64,000 nucleotides of DNA from JBFGFX01 sp965232455 (GCA_965232455.1 OZ246981.1:1922001-1986000); one strand, 5' to 3'; numbered from the stretch's first letter, positions 52,955 to 62,850 are shown. Notes: generated from the sequence alone by a model not told the origin. Program-made: numbers and translations.

Positions 52955-54885
52955 ACCAGCTGCTCCTGGCGTGTTTGCACGTCGCGTTCGTGGCCTGCCA
53001 GGAAATCGGCGACCGCGTCCAGTCGGTCCGTACTGGGCATCGGCTGCAGACAGTCGAGAAACAGACGGCCGTATCCCTTATCGCGGATTCTCGGATCGCA
53101 AAGAACGACAACGCCGTAATCGCTGGGGTCGCGCAACAAACGGCCGGCGCCCTGCTTCAGCGACAGAGCGGCAAGCGGCAGCTGGTGCTCGGTGAAGCCG
53201 TTACCGCCCTGACGGCGGATGAATTCCAGTCTGGCCATCAGCAGCGGGTCCGCCGGTGACGCAAACGGAAGCTTGTCGATCGCCACGACGGTCAAAGCGG
53301 CGCCGCGGACGTCGACGCCTTCCCAGAAACTCCCGGTGCCGAGCAAAACCGCGTTGCCGTGCTCGCGGAAGCGCCGCAACAGATCGTCACGAGGCGTATC
53401 ACCCTGCACCAACAACGGCCGTCCACCCAACCGCTTTTTCCGCGTCCGGAACCACCTGCGCGCTGCATTCAGCGCCCGATGACTCGTAAACAGACAGAAA
53501 ACGCCGCCACGGGTCATCTCGAACAACGGCGCCACGCATTCCAGCATTCGGGCAGTGTGCTCACTGTCCGACGGGTTCGGCAAACCAGGCGGCAAATAGA
53601 TGAGACCGTTACGATCGAGTTCGTACGGACTGGGAAAGGTGATACTGGTGGCTTCCGGCAGGCCCATCCGCCCGGTAAAGTGGCTGAAATCTTCGCCAAT
53701 CGCCAAGGTTGCCGATGTGAACACCCAGGCCTGATGACCGGCGCTGAACAAGGAGTGCAGTGTGGACGCGACGTCCAGCGGCGTCAGATGCAACCGTAAA
53801 CTGCGCGGATTGACGTCGAGCCAGCGCAGACCGTCCCAACTGTCCTCGCTTGCGATGTTCGCGAGGCGTTCACCAACGACGATGAGTTGTTCATGCAGCT
53901 TGTCCACGTCCACGGAAGTGTCGGCGAATTCGGCGATCGCCTGCTGAACGTCGCTCAGGGCCGAACGCAGATCCCGCAGTGGATTGGCGATCACGCCGAC
54001 GACCGACGACAGTTCGTGGCGCCCTTCCGTCCGCGGCGCCGAGGCCCGTAGCTCGCGAACCGCGGTCTGCAGCTTGTCGAGCCGGCGCTGCAATTCGGGC
54101 TGGTTGATCGGCAGCGTCGCGGCACGCAGTTCGTCGAGAAGCCGCTCCAGTTCACGACTGCCGATGCTGATGCCGAAGAACTGCGTGGCCAGGTCCGGGA
54201 TCTGATGCGCTTCATCGAGAATGACGACGTCGGCGCCGGGCAGGAACTCGATGAAACCCTCTTCCTTCATCGCAAGATCCGCCAGCAGCAGATGATGATT
54301 CACGACGACAAGATCGGCCTCCTGCGCCGATCGTCGCGCCTGCACGACGTGACACTCTTTATAAGCCGGACACTTCTGCCCCAGGCAGTTCTCCGCCGTC
54401 GACGTCACCAGGGGCCAGACCGGCGAATCCTCCGGTACCTCGATCAGTTCGGCCCGATCGCCGGACTTCGTTCGATGACGCCAGGCATGGACCGCCCGCA
54501 GGTGGTCCGCGACGGTCGAGTCGCCGGTCGCAGCCGCATCCAGGCGCTCGAGACACAGGTAGTTTGCGCGCCCTTTGAGCAAGGCCGTTGTCACGGGCCG
54601 GCCGATTGCCTTGGCCACCAACGGAAGATCGCGATGGTAGAGCTGATCCTGCAGCGCTTTGGTTCCCGTCGAGATAATGCTTTTCTGTCCGCTCAACAGC
54701 GCAGGCAGAAGATACGCGTAGGTCTTGCCGGTGCCCGTGCCCGCCTCGACGACCAGCTGGGAATGATTTTCGATCGCCTCCGCCACGGCCTCCGCCATCC
54801 AAGCCTGTCCGGCACGCGGCTGAAACCCGGGCAACAACGATCGTAGCGGACTCGACGGCCCAAAAAACTCGGTCAATGACGGCAC
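52951..54885 (-). CDS. yoaA: ATP-dependent DNA helicase, YoaA/DinG family
   Basis: XPD/DinG-like superfamily 2 helicase. The 644-residue protein shows Walker A VVEAGTGTGKTYAYLLP (~residues 45-61), ISTGTKALQDQLYHRDLP, four cysteines for an iron-sulfur cluster (YLCLERL and ENCLGQKCPAYKECHV, ~107-185), DEAH box VVILDEAHQIPD, and motif VI GAGRLLRDPSDYGVVVLCD preceded by LGTGSFWEGVDVRG. Length fits YoaA (636) better than DinG (716); YoaA works with HolC in E. coli at damaged forks. GTG start at 54885. Pairing with tsaB is common. Confidence 0.92.
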   Translation of the reverse strand: MPSLTEFFGPSSPLRSLLPGFQPRAGQAWMAEAVAEAIENHSQLVVEAGTGTGKTYAYLLPALLSGQKSIISTGTKALQDQLYHRDLPLVAKAIGRPVTTALLKGRANYLCLERLDAAATGDSTVADHLRAVHAWRHRTKSGDRAELIEVPEDSPVWPLVTSTAENCLGQKCPAYKECHVVQARRSAQEADLVVVNHHLLLADLAMKEEGFIEFLPGADVVILDEAHQIPDLATQFFGISIGSRELERLLDELRAATLPINQPELQRRLDKLQTAVRELRASAPRTEGRHELSSVVGVIANPLRDLRSALSDVQQAIAEFADTSVDVDKLHEQLIVVGERLANIASEDSWDGLRWLDVNPRSLRLHLTPLDVASTLHSLFSAGHQAWVFTSATLAIGEDFSHFTGRMGLPEATSITFPSPYELDRNGLIYLPPGLPNPSDSEHTARMLECVAPLFEMTRGGVFCLFTSHRALNAARRWFRTRKKRLGGRPLLVQGDTPRDDLLRRFREHGNAVLLGTGSFWEGVDVRGAALTVVAIDKLPFASPADPLLMARLEFIRRQGGNGFTEHQLPLAALSLKQGAGRLLRDPSDYGVVVLCDPRIRDKGYGRLFLDCLQPMPSTDRLDAVADFLAGHERDVQTRQEQLV

Positions 54886-54946
54886 AGCGGCACTATAACC
54901 GAAAACCCGCCGGGGATTGACGTGCTAACGGGTGAAAGGGAAGTAA

Positions 54947-55028
54947 AAGGGGTCGGATCCATTTATCGACTTGCTGGCGCGGTCTCGAATGGTCGAACCA
55001 ACAAGTCGATAAATGGATCCGACCCCTT
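54947..55028. repeat. REP-like inverted repeat between helicase and giant OmpA-like gene
   Basis: Perfect 27-bp inverted arms (54947-54973 and 55002-55028), each beginning outside with AAGGGGTCGGATCC and continuing ATTTATCGACTTG, flank a 28-base loop. The outer sequence ATAAGGGGTCG also begins the repeat at 35844. The form, two inverted REP-like units, resembles REPIN elements moved by RAYT transposases; no such transposase lies in the window. It is downstream of the giant gene's stop and may act as a 3' stabiliser. Confidence 0.75.
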
Positions 55029-55043
55029 ATTACATTTACCCGA

Positions 55044-58000
55044 TCATCGGCCGGTAACGCGTTTCAGCAGTTCCTGGTGCGCACGCACCGTCAGCGTCAG
55101 GAACGGACCCTCCGCGGTGTAACGGGCCGCCGCAAAATCATCGTCGTGGAAGCCCGCGAAATTGTAGCCGACGCTGAGCCACATGCTGTCGGCGAGGTTG
55201 TAACCCAGATCGATGCCCACGCCGTAGTCCAACACCTTCGACCCGTAAGAATGATAGACGCTCGTGTGCACGCCAAGCTCCCAGCGGCCGGCGAAACCGC
55301 GGCTATAGTCGACGCCGATCAGGTCGGTATAGCCGCTGACGTCAACCGCCTCGAAGTTGCTGCGGACGTATTTGAACGCGTACTGAAGAGCGAGCTGAGT
55401 GTTCGCACTGATCCTCCGGTTCGCATTCAGGTTGTTGACCACACGCCAGATCCGTTCGTCGTTGTCGACCGTCTCGAGGTCTTCATACCGCAGATCAACG
55501 CGATTCAACAGGGCCCAACCGCTGTCGGCGGGCCGGTACGCCCAGCCGTAGCGCAGTTCCACGGCCATCGATTCACTCGCGTCGTCACGGTTGCTGTGGT
55601 AGACGGAGAGACCAGCGGACATGCCATGCCCAAGTCGCGGTTCCCGGTACCAGCCCGACAGCAGGGACGTTCGTTTCTCACTGTCCGAATTCCGGTACTC
55701 GACGCGGGAGTTGACGCTCCACAATTCGGACTGATAAAGAGTGCCAACGTAAGCCGCTGCGAAATCGTCCCGGAAAGAACCGAAGGCCAGCTCACGATCG
55801 GCGTCGAACACGCGCAGGTTCGGGTCACGCAGGGTACGCGTTTGATCGAATCCGACGTCGACTACCCACTGTTCGTTGAGCTGGAAACCCTGCACCAGAC
55901 CCAAATTAGCGAATAACCGCGGTCCGAACTCGCTCATTTCATTGGTCAACGAACTGTTGAACTGCGCTCTGTTCCAAGGCGTGGCGCGAACGCCGACGCG
56001 AGTCATCTCCGATTCGACGTCCCGGCCCTCGGCGTTTTCATATTCGATAAACAGATCGACGTCTTGCAGCACGGCGTAGTCGAATCCGAACACGAAGCTG
56101 GACAGATAGTCGGCATTCTCCGGGTCGTCACCCAATCCTATGCTGCCGTTTGCGCGCGCCGTCAACGCGCTGTCGAACAACCGCCGGCTGACTCCGGCAT
56201 TGACGACGTTGCTCGTTTGCGTAACGCCGTCGATGAATTCGTCCTCCGCATGCGTCAAACCGATGGACGCCATGGTGCGCGCACCCTGATATTCGAGATC
56301 GACCTCGGCCAACGTGCGCTCGGCGCCCGTCTCGAGATTTTCCTGCAGCGTCGCCTGACCGCCAATCGCCACCTCGGACGAAAACTCGTAACGACCGTCA
56401 ATTTGGTATTTGCGAACGCCTTTTTCGGCGGCGGACTGCTGGCCGAGACCGAAGTCCTGATCGAGCTCCTTGTAAGAAGCCCTGAGATCGAGCCTGTCGC
56501 TGCGATGTTCGACACTTAGCGACTGCGCCTCACCTTGCCTTTCGACGCCGCCGTCGTCGACATTACTCTCGGCGTACTCGGCTCTGACCAGCGTCTGCTC
56601 GCTGAGCTGCCAGCGCAGATCAACGGCATTCAAGTCCCCTTGCTCGGCCTGACGTTCTTCGGTGACGTGCGTCAAACCCATCTCGAGCGTCCTGTCGGCG
56701 TTGTACGCGGCGATGCGTCCACCTGCAACGAGGTCGTCGTCGACGTTACCCGTCGTCTCGTACTCGGCGACGATGTAAATGGGATTGAAGTCGCGATCCC
56801 GACTCGGCACCGGTTTCTTGAAATAGAGCGTGCCGTTAAACGGATCTAAATTGTAATCGAGGAATCGGCTCAGGGACTGAGTCGAAAGGACCACCGCCGA
56901 GTCGAAGCGGTCGCGAACCTCCAGGCGGACCGTCTCGCTGTTACCGACAATCGGGGCCGTGCTGAGCCGATAAAGACCGGAGGTGCCGTCACCTTGCAGT
57001 TCATCACGCACGAACGCCTGGTCGGTTTCGGCGGCGAAGATCGAATAGCCGACCCGTCCGCCGTGGAATTCACTTTTCAATCCGTTGAACCGCCGTTCGT
57101 AACGAGCCAACTCGGTGGTTGACAGGCCGGTGGAATAGTCGCCGAACAGCGCGACGAACTGCTTGCGTTCCAGTTTGACGTAGAGCTTGCGCTGGCTGGG
57201 CGCCTCGAAGCGCTGTTCGGTATTGTCCGCGTAAAGCGTGTAGTACTCGTTCGGATCGACCTCGGTCTGGAAACGCTGCCGTGCCGCATCCCGATCCCGC
57301 GCCGAATCGTAGGCCAGCGTGAGCAGGTATTCGCCCTTGATCTGACCTTTTGCAAAAAACGCAACGCGGCCATTGTCGTAGTAGCCGTCTTCCCGTCCCG
57401 ATTGCTCCGCCGCGACGACGTTCTTTTTCAGCGTGTTGTAGCCGACGGTGCCCTCACCGAAGCCGACCAGAATCCAGTCCCGTGGCTGCGGTTCGAGCCA
57501 AACGGCGAGCTCCTGTTCGCGCTGGTTTGCCAGCTTCAGGCGCACCGTCGCCATGCCGCTCTGCGTCGTGGGCTCGAGTTCAATGAAAGCGACGCCGTCG
57601 TCACCCACCGTGTAAAGCGGCTCGCGATTACCGACATGCACGAGTTTGTTCTCGCGATCGTTTTGTACGGCCCACCAGGACCGGTACGGTGCGTCGACCG
57701 AGAAAGCGCCAACGCTGGAGTGGCGCGCCGGCTTGCCGAACCGGTCGTAGAGCCGCACCGCAACCACCGGCCGGGATTTGCCGTCGGCCAGCAGCACCGA
57801 TGATTCGTCGACGAGTTCGCCGCGCACGGCGGCGCCGGAGTAGTGCACTTCACGTGTCAGGCGATCGGCCACGAGGCCGTTTGCGGCGATGACGTCCGCA
57901 ACAATCCGATTGGTCCCTTCGAGGAGGTCGACGCCAACCCATCGGCTCACCGCAACCGTTTGCTCGGTATTGACTTCGGTGCCCTCGAAGTTCAGGGCAT

Positions 58001-60902
58001 TTGCCTCCAGGCCGTTCACAAACAGGGCGACGGTCTGCTCTAGGCCGTGTTTGACGGAAATCTTGAGCGCCGGTATCGCCGGCAAGAAGTCGGCGTCCGG
58101 CAACACCCAGTCGATGCCCGGCGCGTGCGAGTTTATGTGCGGTTCGAGCTGCTGCGGGGGCGTTAGATGGTCCGACAGCGCCTGATCGTCCAACATCTGC
58201 CGCGTAGCCTCGGCTACGCCGGGCGGCAGCCCGCGAGTCGCCGCCATCAGCGTGCCGCTCGATGGCTGGGTGACGTTCAGGAACGATTTTCTGCCGGGCC
58301 TTTGACCGGCGAGGACCAATTCGACTCGACGGTTTTGGCCGCGTCCTTCAGCGGTTTCGTTGCTCGCTATGGGGTCGTCTGGCCCTCGGCCTTCCACCTG
58401 AATGCTGCCTGCCGGGACGCTCAGTGCTTTTGCGAGATAGTCCGCGGCGGCGGACGCACGCGCCCGGGACAGGACGTAATTGTCCGCGAAACGGTCTCGA
58501 TTGCGCGCCGCTATTTTCGTACTGTCGCTGTGACCGATAGCGGTAATCCGGATGTCCTTTACGCCGCGCCACCCATCGATGAGTTCGTCCAATTCGAGCT
58601 GATCGTCCGCCGACAACGCAGCGGACAGCACGCCGAACTTCAGGTTTAGCACGTATCCCTCGTTATCCCAGGTTGCCGCCTCTCGCCTGAGCAGAGTTTC
58701 CGCTACCGGTGTCTGCTGGTTTTTCTCGACCGGCGAATCGAAACGGGCGATCGCGCGTGTCACGAGGTCACCCGACACCGTGTCGTCGATGTTTGCATCA
58801 AACGTGATCGTCTTTTCCCAGTCCCCGTTTTCATCGCCCAGCTCGACGGTGATCGATTGACCCATGACGCGCGGCCTGCCGAACGGCACGCCATCCACGC
58901 GCATCGAGCCAGGCAGGTAATTCATGCCCTCGGGCAACACCAGGAGCGCCCTCAAACGGGCAACCGGAATACCGCCGGAACCCTTCAGTCCGACTTCGTA
59001 ACTCACCGTGTCGGTGCTGTCGGAACCCGCGCTGTCCAGCGAAATGTCGATCCGGCCTTCCGGCGCGATTTTTCGCCGCAGATAAAAATCGGCGCGTTGC
59101 AACGACCCGCGCGATAGATTGACGAACTGCGAGTCGGGGCTACCCGCGAACCGCGCTTGGCCCGTGCAGCCCACGATCTCGAAATAGTCCGGGACCGTCG
59201 CGGTGTCGAGCTGCGCGAGGTGCGTACCCGTCGCCAGACCCTCGAAATGGAATCGGCCGCCTTCGTCGCTGACGGCGTAACGTCCGTCCTCCAGGTATAC
59301 GCGAACGCCGGCGACGCCTCTGTCTTCCTCGAAACTCTGTCGCACGCAGCTACCTTCCACGACACGGCCGATCAGCGTACTGGTGGAGCGAAAGAGATCC
59401 TCGCTCAGGCGGATACGCGCTTCCGATTCATTGGACAGCACGCCGCCGTCCGCCTGCGCGATTGCAAGATTGACGAGTTCGTCGTCCTTTTGTCCGCCGA
59501 CGATCTCCAGCACGTAAGCGATTGTTGCGTCCGTTCCTCCGGCCAGGTTGCCGAGCGTAAACTCGAGCACCGTCGCCGCCTCGTCGATAACGGGGTCGGC
59601 GATTCCAACGCCGTCACGCGTCGCCGTTCCGGCTACAAACCGCGTGCCCGGCGGCAATCGGTCGGCGATACGTACCGCCATGGCCGTGTCCGTGGTCGAG
59701 GTGTTTTCCACGGACAATTCGTAGCGGACGAAATCGCCGGGCGCGGCGATTGTCGTCCTCGTCGACTTTCTTAGGAACAAGGTCGATTCCTGAGGATCCA
59801 CCGGATAGTCGAATGCAAAGGGACCGTTGCCGTCGTGGTTGAATACGTTGCTGAACGATTCCGGCCCCAGCAAAAACGGCGCGTTCGGCAGGAGCTGCAA
59901 ATCGGCTTCGGAAACGATGGAAGGGCCGGCAAAGCTTCCCGGCGGCGTCACCTCCAGCCGGTAGCTGCCGGCCGGTACGCTTGGGAAACGGAACTGACCG
60001 CTTGTGAACGCGTAGTTTGTACCGCCGCTATCGGTTACCGGCGATCCGCTGACCACCGTGGAAGGAAACAGGCTGACGCCGTCATTGCCGAATACGGTCG
60101 CCGGAAGTCCGCTTTGCGCGTCAATCAGCTGGACGGTTGCACCGTCGACGTCATCGCCGGTGCGCGAGTCGAACACGACGCCGATCGGATCCGAGCCTGC
60201 AACGGCGGATGCGGAATCGGTGGCGTCGGCGGGGTCGCTGTAGCTCACCTGGACCTGGCCGCCCGTTGTCCCCTGCAAAACGCAGTCACCGACGGATGCC
60301 GCCGACGCGCTGCTGGTCACGTAACCGGCAAATACACCCGTATTCGGCCCGGTCTCACTCAGTCGAATCGTTTCGGCGTCGCCGTTCGCGGCGTTTGCCA
60401 CCGTTACGACGGCGGTATCGATAACCGTGTAGTCGGTATTCTGATCCGCGTCGTCCAGCCGGACGAACAGGGTTTCGCCGAGGTTGTAACTCGAGGTTTC
60501 GGCGACCTCCTGAGCGAGCAACGGGTCCACGGCCACGCCACCGACGTCCGGATTCGCAAGCACGGTGAAGACGCCGCCCTGCTCGCAGTAAGCAGGCCCC
60601 AACGACTCCTGATACGCGCCGGAGGTTACGACGCGGGTGAACGCGACGGACGAAGGGCTGCGAATGACGGCGGTAATGAGCTGCACTTCGTTGCTCGCGG
60701 CAACGGACGAAACGCCGGCGGTGTTAACGTAGTTGACGAGCGCCTGATTGTTGATCGCCGCACCGGGTGTAGCGGCTCCAGCGGACCCGGCGACCCCCAT
60801 CAGCGCCAGGATTGGCCAAAAAAGCGCAGTGAAAGCGACGTTTGGACGCCACGAAATGCACTTCGGGGGGAACTTGCGTTCCCCCCGAAGGCCGGCTTGC
60901 AC
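55044..60902 (-). CDS. Giant DUF11/OmpA-like outer-membrane beta-barrel protein
   Basis: About 1950 residues. Signal peptide ends at GVAGSAGA-ATPG, then the shared motif ATPGAAINNQALVNYV. In order: an all-beta region with ETGPNTGVFAGYVTSS (~180), a carboxypeptidase-regulatory/SdrD-B-like domain (GQFRFPSVPAGSYRLEV, ~305), a DUF11 domain (APGDFVRYELSVENTS, ~390-470), a second regulatory-like domain (DEGGRFHFEGLATGTHLAQL, ~550), a second DUF11-like region (~620-710), an OmpA C-terminal peptidoglycan-binding domain (ITAIGHSDSTKIAARNRDRF, GQNRRVELVLAG; ~760-865), beta-sandwich segments, and from ~1150 a long beta-barrel to the end. Start uncertain: GTG at 60902 has an upstream AGGT; the frame is open to a GTG at 61010. 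Likely anchors its surface or periplasmic part to outer membrane and wall; function unknown. Confidence 0.85.
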   Translation of the reverse strand: MQAGLRGERKFPPKCISWRPNVAFTALFWPILALMGVAGSAGAATPGAAINNQALVNYVNTAGVSSVAASNEVQLITAVIRSPSSVAFTRVVTSGAYQESLGPAYCEQGGVFTVLANPDVGGVAVDPLLAQEVAETSSYNLGETLFVRLDDADQNTDYTVIDTAVVTVANAANGDAETIRLSETGPNTGVFAGYVTSSASAASVGDCVLQGTTGGQVQVSYSDPADATDSASAVAGSDPIGVVFDSRTGDDVDGATVQLIDAQSGLPATVFGNDGVSLFPSTVVSGSPVTDSGGTNYAFTSGQFRFPSVPAGSYRLEVTPPGSFAGPSIVSEADLQLLPNAPFLLGPESFSNVFNHDGNGPFAFDYPVDPQESTLFLRKSTRTTIAAPGDFVRYELSVENTSTTDTAMAVRIADRLPPGTRFVAGTATRDGVGIADPVIDEAATVLEFTLGNLAGGTDATIAYVLEIVGGQKDDELVNLAIAQADGGVLSNESEARIRLSEDLFRSTSTLIGRVVEGSCVRQSFEEDRGVAGVRVYLEDGRYAVSDEGGRFHFEGLATGTHLAQLDTATVPDYFEIVGCTGQARFAGSPDSQFVNLSRGSLQRADFYLRRKIAPEGRIDISLDSAGSDSTDTVSYEVGLKGSGGIPVARLRALLVLPEGMNYLPGSMRVDGVPFGRPRVMGQSITVELGDENGDWEKTITFDANIDDTVSGDLVTRAIARFDSPVEKNQQTPVAETLLRREAATWDNEGYVLNLKFGVLSAALSADDQLELDELIDGWRGVKDIRITAIGHSDSTKIAARNRDRFADNYVLSRARASAAADYLAKALSVPAGSIQVEGRGPDDPIASNETAEGRGQNRRVELVLAGQRPGRKSFLNVTQPSSGTLMAATRGLPPGVAEATRQMLDDQALSDHLTPPQQLEPHINSHAPGIDWVLPDADFLPAIPALKISVKHGLEQTVALFVNGLEANALNFEGTEVNTEQTVAVSRWVGVDLLEGTNRIVADVIAANGLVADRLTREVHYSGAAVRGELVDESSVLLADGKSRPVVAVRLYDRFGKPARHSSVGAFSVDAPYRSWWAVQNDRENKLVHVGNREPLYTVGDDGVAFIELEPTTQSGMATVRLKLANQREQELAVWLEPQPRDWILVGFGEGTVGYNTLKKNVVAAEQSGREDGYYDNGRVAFFAKGQIKGEYLLTLAYDSARDRDAARQRFQTEVDPNEYYTLYADNTEQRFEAPSQRKLYVKLERKQFVALFGDYSTGLSTTELARYERRFNGLKSEFHGGRVGYSIFAAETDQAFVRDELQGDGTSGLYRLSTAPIVGNSETVRLEVRDRFDSAVVLSTQSLSRFLDYNLDPFNGTLYFKKPVPSRDRDFNPIYIVAEYETTGNVDDDLVAGGRIAAYNADRTLEMGLTHVTEERQAEQGDLNAVDLRWQLSEQTLVRAEYAESNVDDGGVERQGEAQSLSVEHRSDRLDLRASYKELDQDFGLGQQSAAEKGVRKYQIDGRYEFSSEVAIGGQATLQENLETGAERTLAEVDLEYQGARTMASIGLTHAEDEFIDGVTQTSNVVNAGVSRRLFDSALTARANGSIGLGDDPENADYLSSFVFGFDYAVLQDVDLFIEYENAEGRDVESEMTRVGVRATPWNRAQFNSSLTNEMSEFGPRLFANLGLVQGFQLNEQWVVDVGFDQTRTLRDPNLRVFDADRELAFGSFRDDFAAAYVGTLYQSELWSVNSRVEYRNSDSEKRTSLLSGWYREPRLGHGMSAGLSVYHSNRDDASESMAVELRYGWAYRPADSGWALLNRVDLRYEDLETVDNDERIWRVVNNLNANRRISANTQLALQYAFKYVRSNFEAVDVSGYTDLIGVDYSRGFAGRWELGVHTSVYHSYGSKVLDYGVGIDLGYNLADSMWLSVGYNFAGFHDDDFAAARYTAEGPFLTLTVRAHQELLKRVTGR

Positions 60903-61020
60903 AAGACCTGGACGCCTGTCCCCCGGGGGGGAAACGCCGGCCGCAAGGGGGCCGGAGCTGCCCAACCGGGCAGCCCACAACCGGCATCGCTTGTACACGC
61001 CGTCGAGCACCGTAATCGAG
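60862..61020 (-). promoter_or_regulatory. Very GC-rich structured leader/N-terminal region of the giant gene
   Basis: Hairpins on the minus strand include GCTGCCC/GGGCAGC (loop GGTT, 60958-60975 region) and a perfect 12-bp stem TTCGGGGGGAAC / GTTCCCCCCGAA with a 4-base loop (60862-60889). The latter lies beside the proposed GTG start (60902), inside the longest frame. The encoded residues here are Pro/Gly/Arg-rich and unlike a signal peptide, supporting a leader RNA rather than coding sequence for the upstream part. Known riboswitch cores were not recognised. Confidence 0.45.
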
Positions 61021-61024
61021 TGAC

Positions 61025-62134
61025 TTAGTTGATCGTCACCCGGAAGCGGAACACCGCATCGTTGGCCGTGCCGCTAACCGTTCCGCCCAACGTGAGCGCA
61101 GCGGGCGTCATCCGCACTTCCGGACCGGAGCCACCGGTAAATACGCCGCAACCGTCCGCATCAGTGTCGTCCGTATCCAGCGTGCAGGCGTCGAACAACG
61201 CCCCGCCCTGATCGACTTCCGCGTCTCCGCCCACGTATTCGCCGAGCGCGATTGTGACGTTGGCGTCCAGCGGGTCCACAATCCCGACGCCGGTCGCATC
61301 CTCCGCCCCGGTATTCAAAATCGTCACGGTGTATTCGATCGTCGCACCCGGAATCGCTTTCGGATCGGTCACGCTGAATCCGTCATCGATCACCGCGGAA
61401 CCTTTGGTAGCGCTCAAACTTGCGGAGGCGACGGCATATCCGTCCTGCGCAGTTTCGACGCCGCCGCCGCTGCCGTTCGCAAACACGACCTGCACCAGCG
61501 TCGTATCGTCGGCGACTCCGGCATCGTCGGTGGTTATCGCACCGAGACCGGGCGCACCGGCGTCATGTGCGGTCGCGGTAATCTCCACGTTCGCACCGTC
61601 GCCGTTACCCAGGGCCACCGGGACGTTGGCAACGACAAAAACCAGGATACTGTTCGAGCCGGCCGTCGCGGACAATTCGTCGACAAACACGCCGTCCCCG
61701 ACATTGAAATTACCCGAGCCGTCGGTATCGGCGAATACACGCGGCGGATCCTCCACCTGGCCGGTATCGGCATTACCATTGACCGTGCCGCCAACGAGGT
61801 TCACCGCGCTGAGGTCGAAATCCTGCACGGCGTTACCGGTATTCGTCAGCGTAAACGTCGTAACGGCGTTCGGCAGTCCGGGCGTAACCGGCGTCGGTAT
61901 CCCGTCAACTTCCGCCAAAGTGAAGTCGACGCGTTGGTCGACGACAAACGAGGCGACGTTCGAGTCAACGGCGGTTTGTGCAACACCGCCAACCGAGTAG
62001 GCCACGCTGGCCTGATTGGAGACGGTGTCTCCGGCCGGCGTTCCTATCGCGAACGCATGCTGGGCAAACAGCAACGCAAGCGTCGCAAAACACAGTCGCG
62101 GAACGCGACCGCAGTACATCATTATCCGTTTCAT
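61025..62134 (-). CDS. Secreted DUF11-type repeat protein (large)
   Basis: A 369-residue exported protein. Signal peptide MKRIMMYCGRVPRLCFATLA continues to AQHAFA; mature part begins IGTPAGDTVSNQASVAYSVG, a motif shared with its neighbours. A first beta-domain carries TNTGNAVQDFDLSAVNL and acidic DTDGSGNFNVGDGVFV; a second DUF11-like domain has DPKAIPGATIEYTVTILNTG and GVGIVDPLDANVTI. No membrane anchor or catalytic motif. ATG at 62134 follows AAGGAG by 7 bases; the frame is open farther upstream without support. It ends 120-odd bases before the giant gene's proposed start. Confidence 0.85.
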   Translation of the reverse strand: MKRIMMYCGRVPRLCFATLALLFAQHAFAIGTPAGDTVSNQASVAYSVGGVAQTAVDSNVASFVVDQRVDFTLAEVDGIPTPVTPGLPNAVTTFTLTNTGNAVQDFDLSAVNLVGGTVNGNADTGQVEDPPRVFADTDGSGNFNVGDGVFVDELSATAGSNSILVFVVANVPVALGNGDGANVEITATAHDAGAPGLGAITTDDAGVADDTTLVQVVFANGSGGGVETAQDGYAVASASLSATKGSAVIDDGFSVTDPKAIPGATIEYTVTILNTGAEDATGVGIVDPLDANVTIALGEYVGGDAEVDQGGALFDACTLDTDDTDADGCGVFTGGSGPEVRMTPAALTLGGTVSGTANDAVFRFRVTIN

Positions 62135-62316
62135 TACGGTACTCCTTGCTTCATTGCAAAACAGATTGTTGGCCGACTTTTGTTGCCGGACAGGGGCTTT
62201 CAGCAGCCGCAACCCTCCCTGCACCGGGTTGCGGTACCTCTCGCGAACGAAAGATGCCTTTTAACGAAAATGCTTATCAGTCCGTTGAAACACCGCGGGC
62301 GGCGTATCGACAACGT
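62135..62316 (-). promoter_or_regulatory. Leader region with hairpin before the large DUF11 gene
   Basis: A non-coding 182-base interval. In the transcript CCGCAACCC (62226-62234) pairs with GGGTTGCGG (62207-62215) around a 10-base loop; the loop's CAGGG can also pair with CCCTG just downstream (62191-62196), suggesting a small pseudoknot. A good ribosome site AAGGAG is at its end. Function unknown; might process or regulate the operon. Confidence 0.4.
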
Positions 62317-62805
62317 TCAATTGAGACGGGCGCGAAACTGCGCCATGCCGCGCGCGCCCGGTTCGATGACGTTGCTCACCACCCAGCGGATGTGCGTGAA
62401 ATCGTCGCCGTTGGCCGGTCGCTCGCCGCCGTTCTCCGACACCGAAAGGTCGCCGGGTTTGGCGAAGTGCACGCCGCCGTCAACCGAAAACTGAACCTCC
62501 GCACCGGGTCCGAAGGCCGAACCTTCGACGTAACTGAGTTGCTCGGGCAGCGGGTTGGTTATGACGACGTTCTCGGCGGGCTCTTCGCCGACGTTCGAGA
62601 ACGACACCGTGTAGACGACCTCGTCACCCGGCACCACAGTGGTCGCGTCGACCAGCCGCGTTTGCCTGTTTCCGGCCTCGTCAATCGTCACCTCTTCTTT
62701 CTGGACGATCGTCTGGATGCTCAGGTGGTTGCTGTCTTGCGCCGACGTAACGGCGGCGGCAGCGCAGAGACATAGGACTGCTAGTGTGTTGGTGAGTGTT
62801 TTCAT
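62317..62805 (-). CDS. Small secreted DUF11-domain protein
   Basis: A 162-residue exported protein: signal peptide MKTLTNTLAVLCLCAAAAVT up to SAQ, a short linker, then one DUF11 domain (VVPGDEVVYTVSFSNVGEEP, ENVVITNPLPEQLSYVEGSA, VQFSVDGGVHFAKPGDLSV), ending in a typical WVVSNVIEPGARGMAQFRARL. Unlike its neighbours it lacks the TPAG...N.A.V motif. ATG at 62805 with AAGGGGG upstream. Second of the four genes. Function unknown. Confidence 0.85.
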   Translation of the reverse strand: MKTLTNTLAVLCLCAAAAVTSAQDSNHLSIQTIVQKEEVTIDEAGNRQTRLVDATTVVPGDEVVYTVSFSNVGEEPAENVVITNPLPEQLSYVEGSAFGPGAEVQFSVDGGVHFAKPGDLSVSENGGERPANGDDFTHIRWVVSNVIEPGARGMAQFRARLN

Positions 62806-62850
62806 TACGGCCCCCTTATGGCTGCAAATGGTCTGTATCAATGGTTGCGC

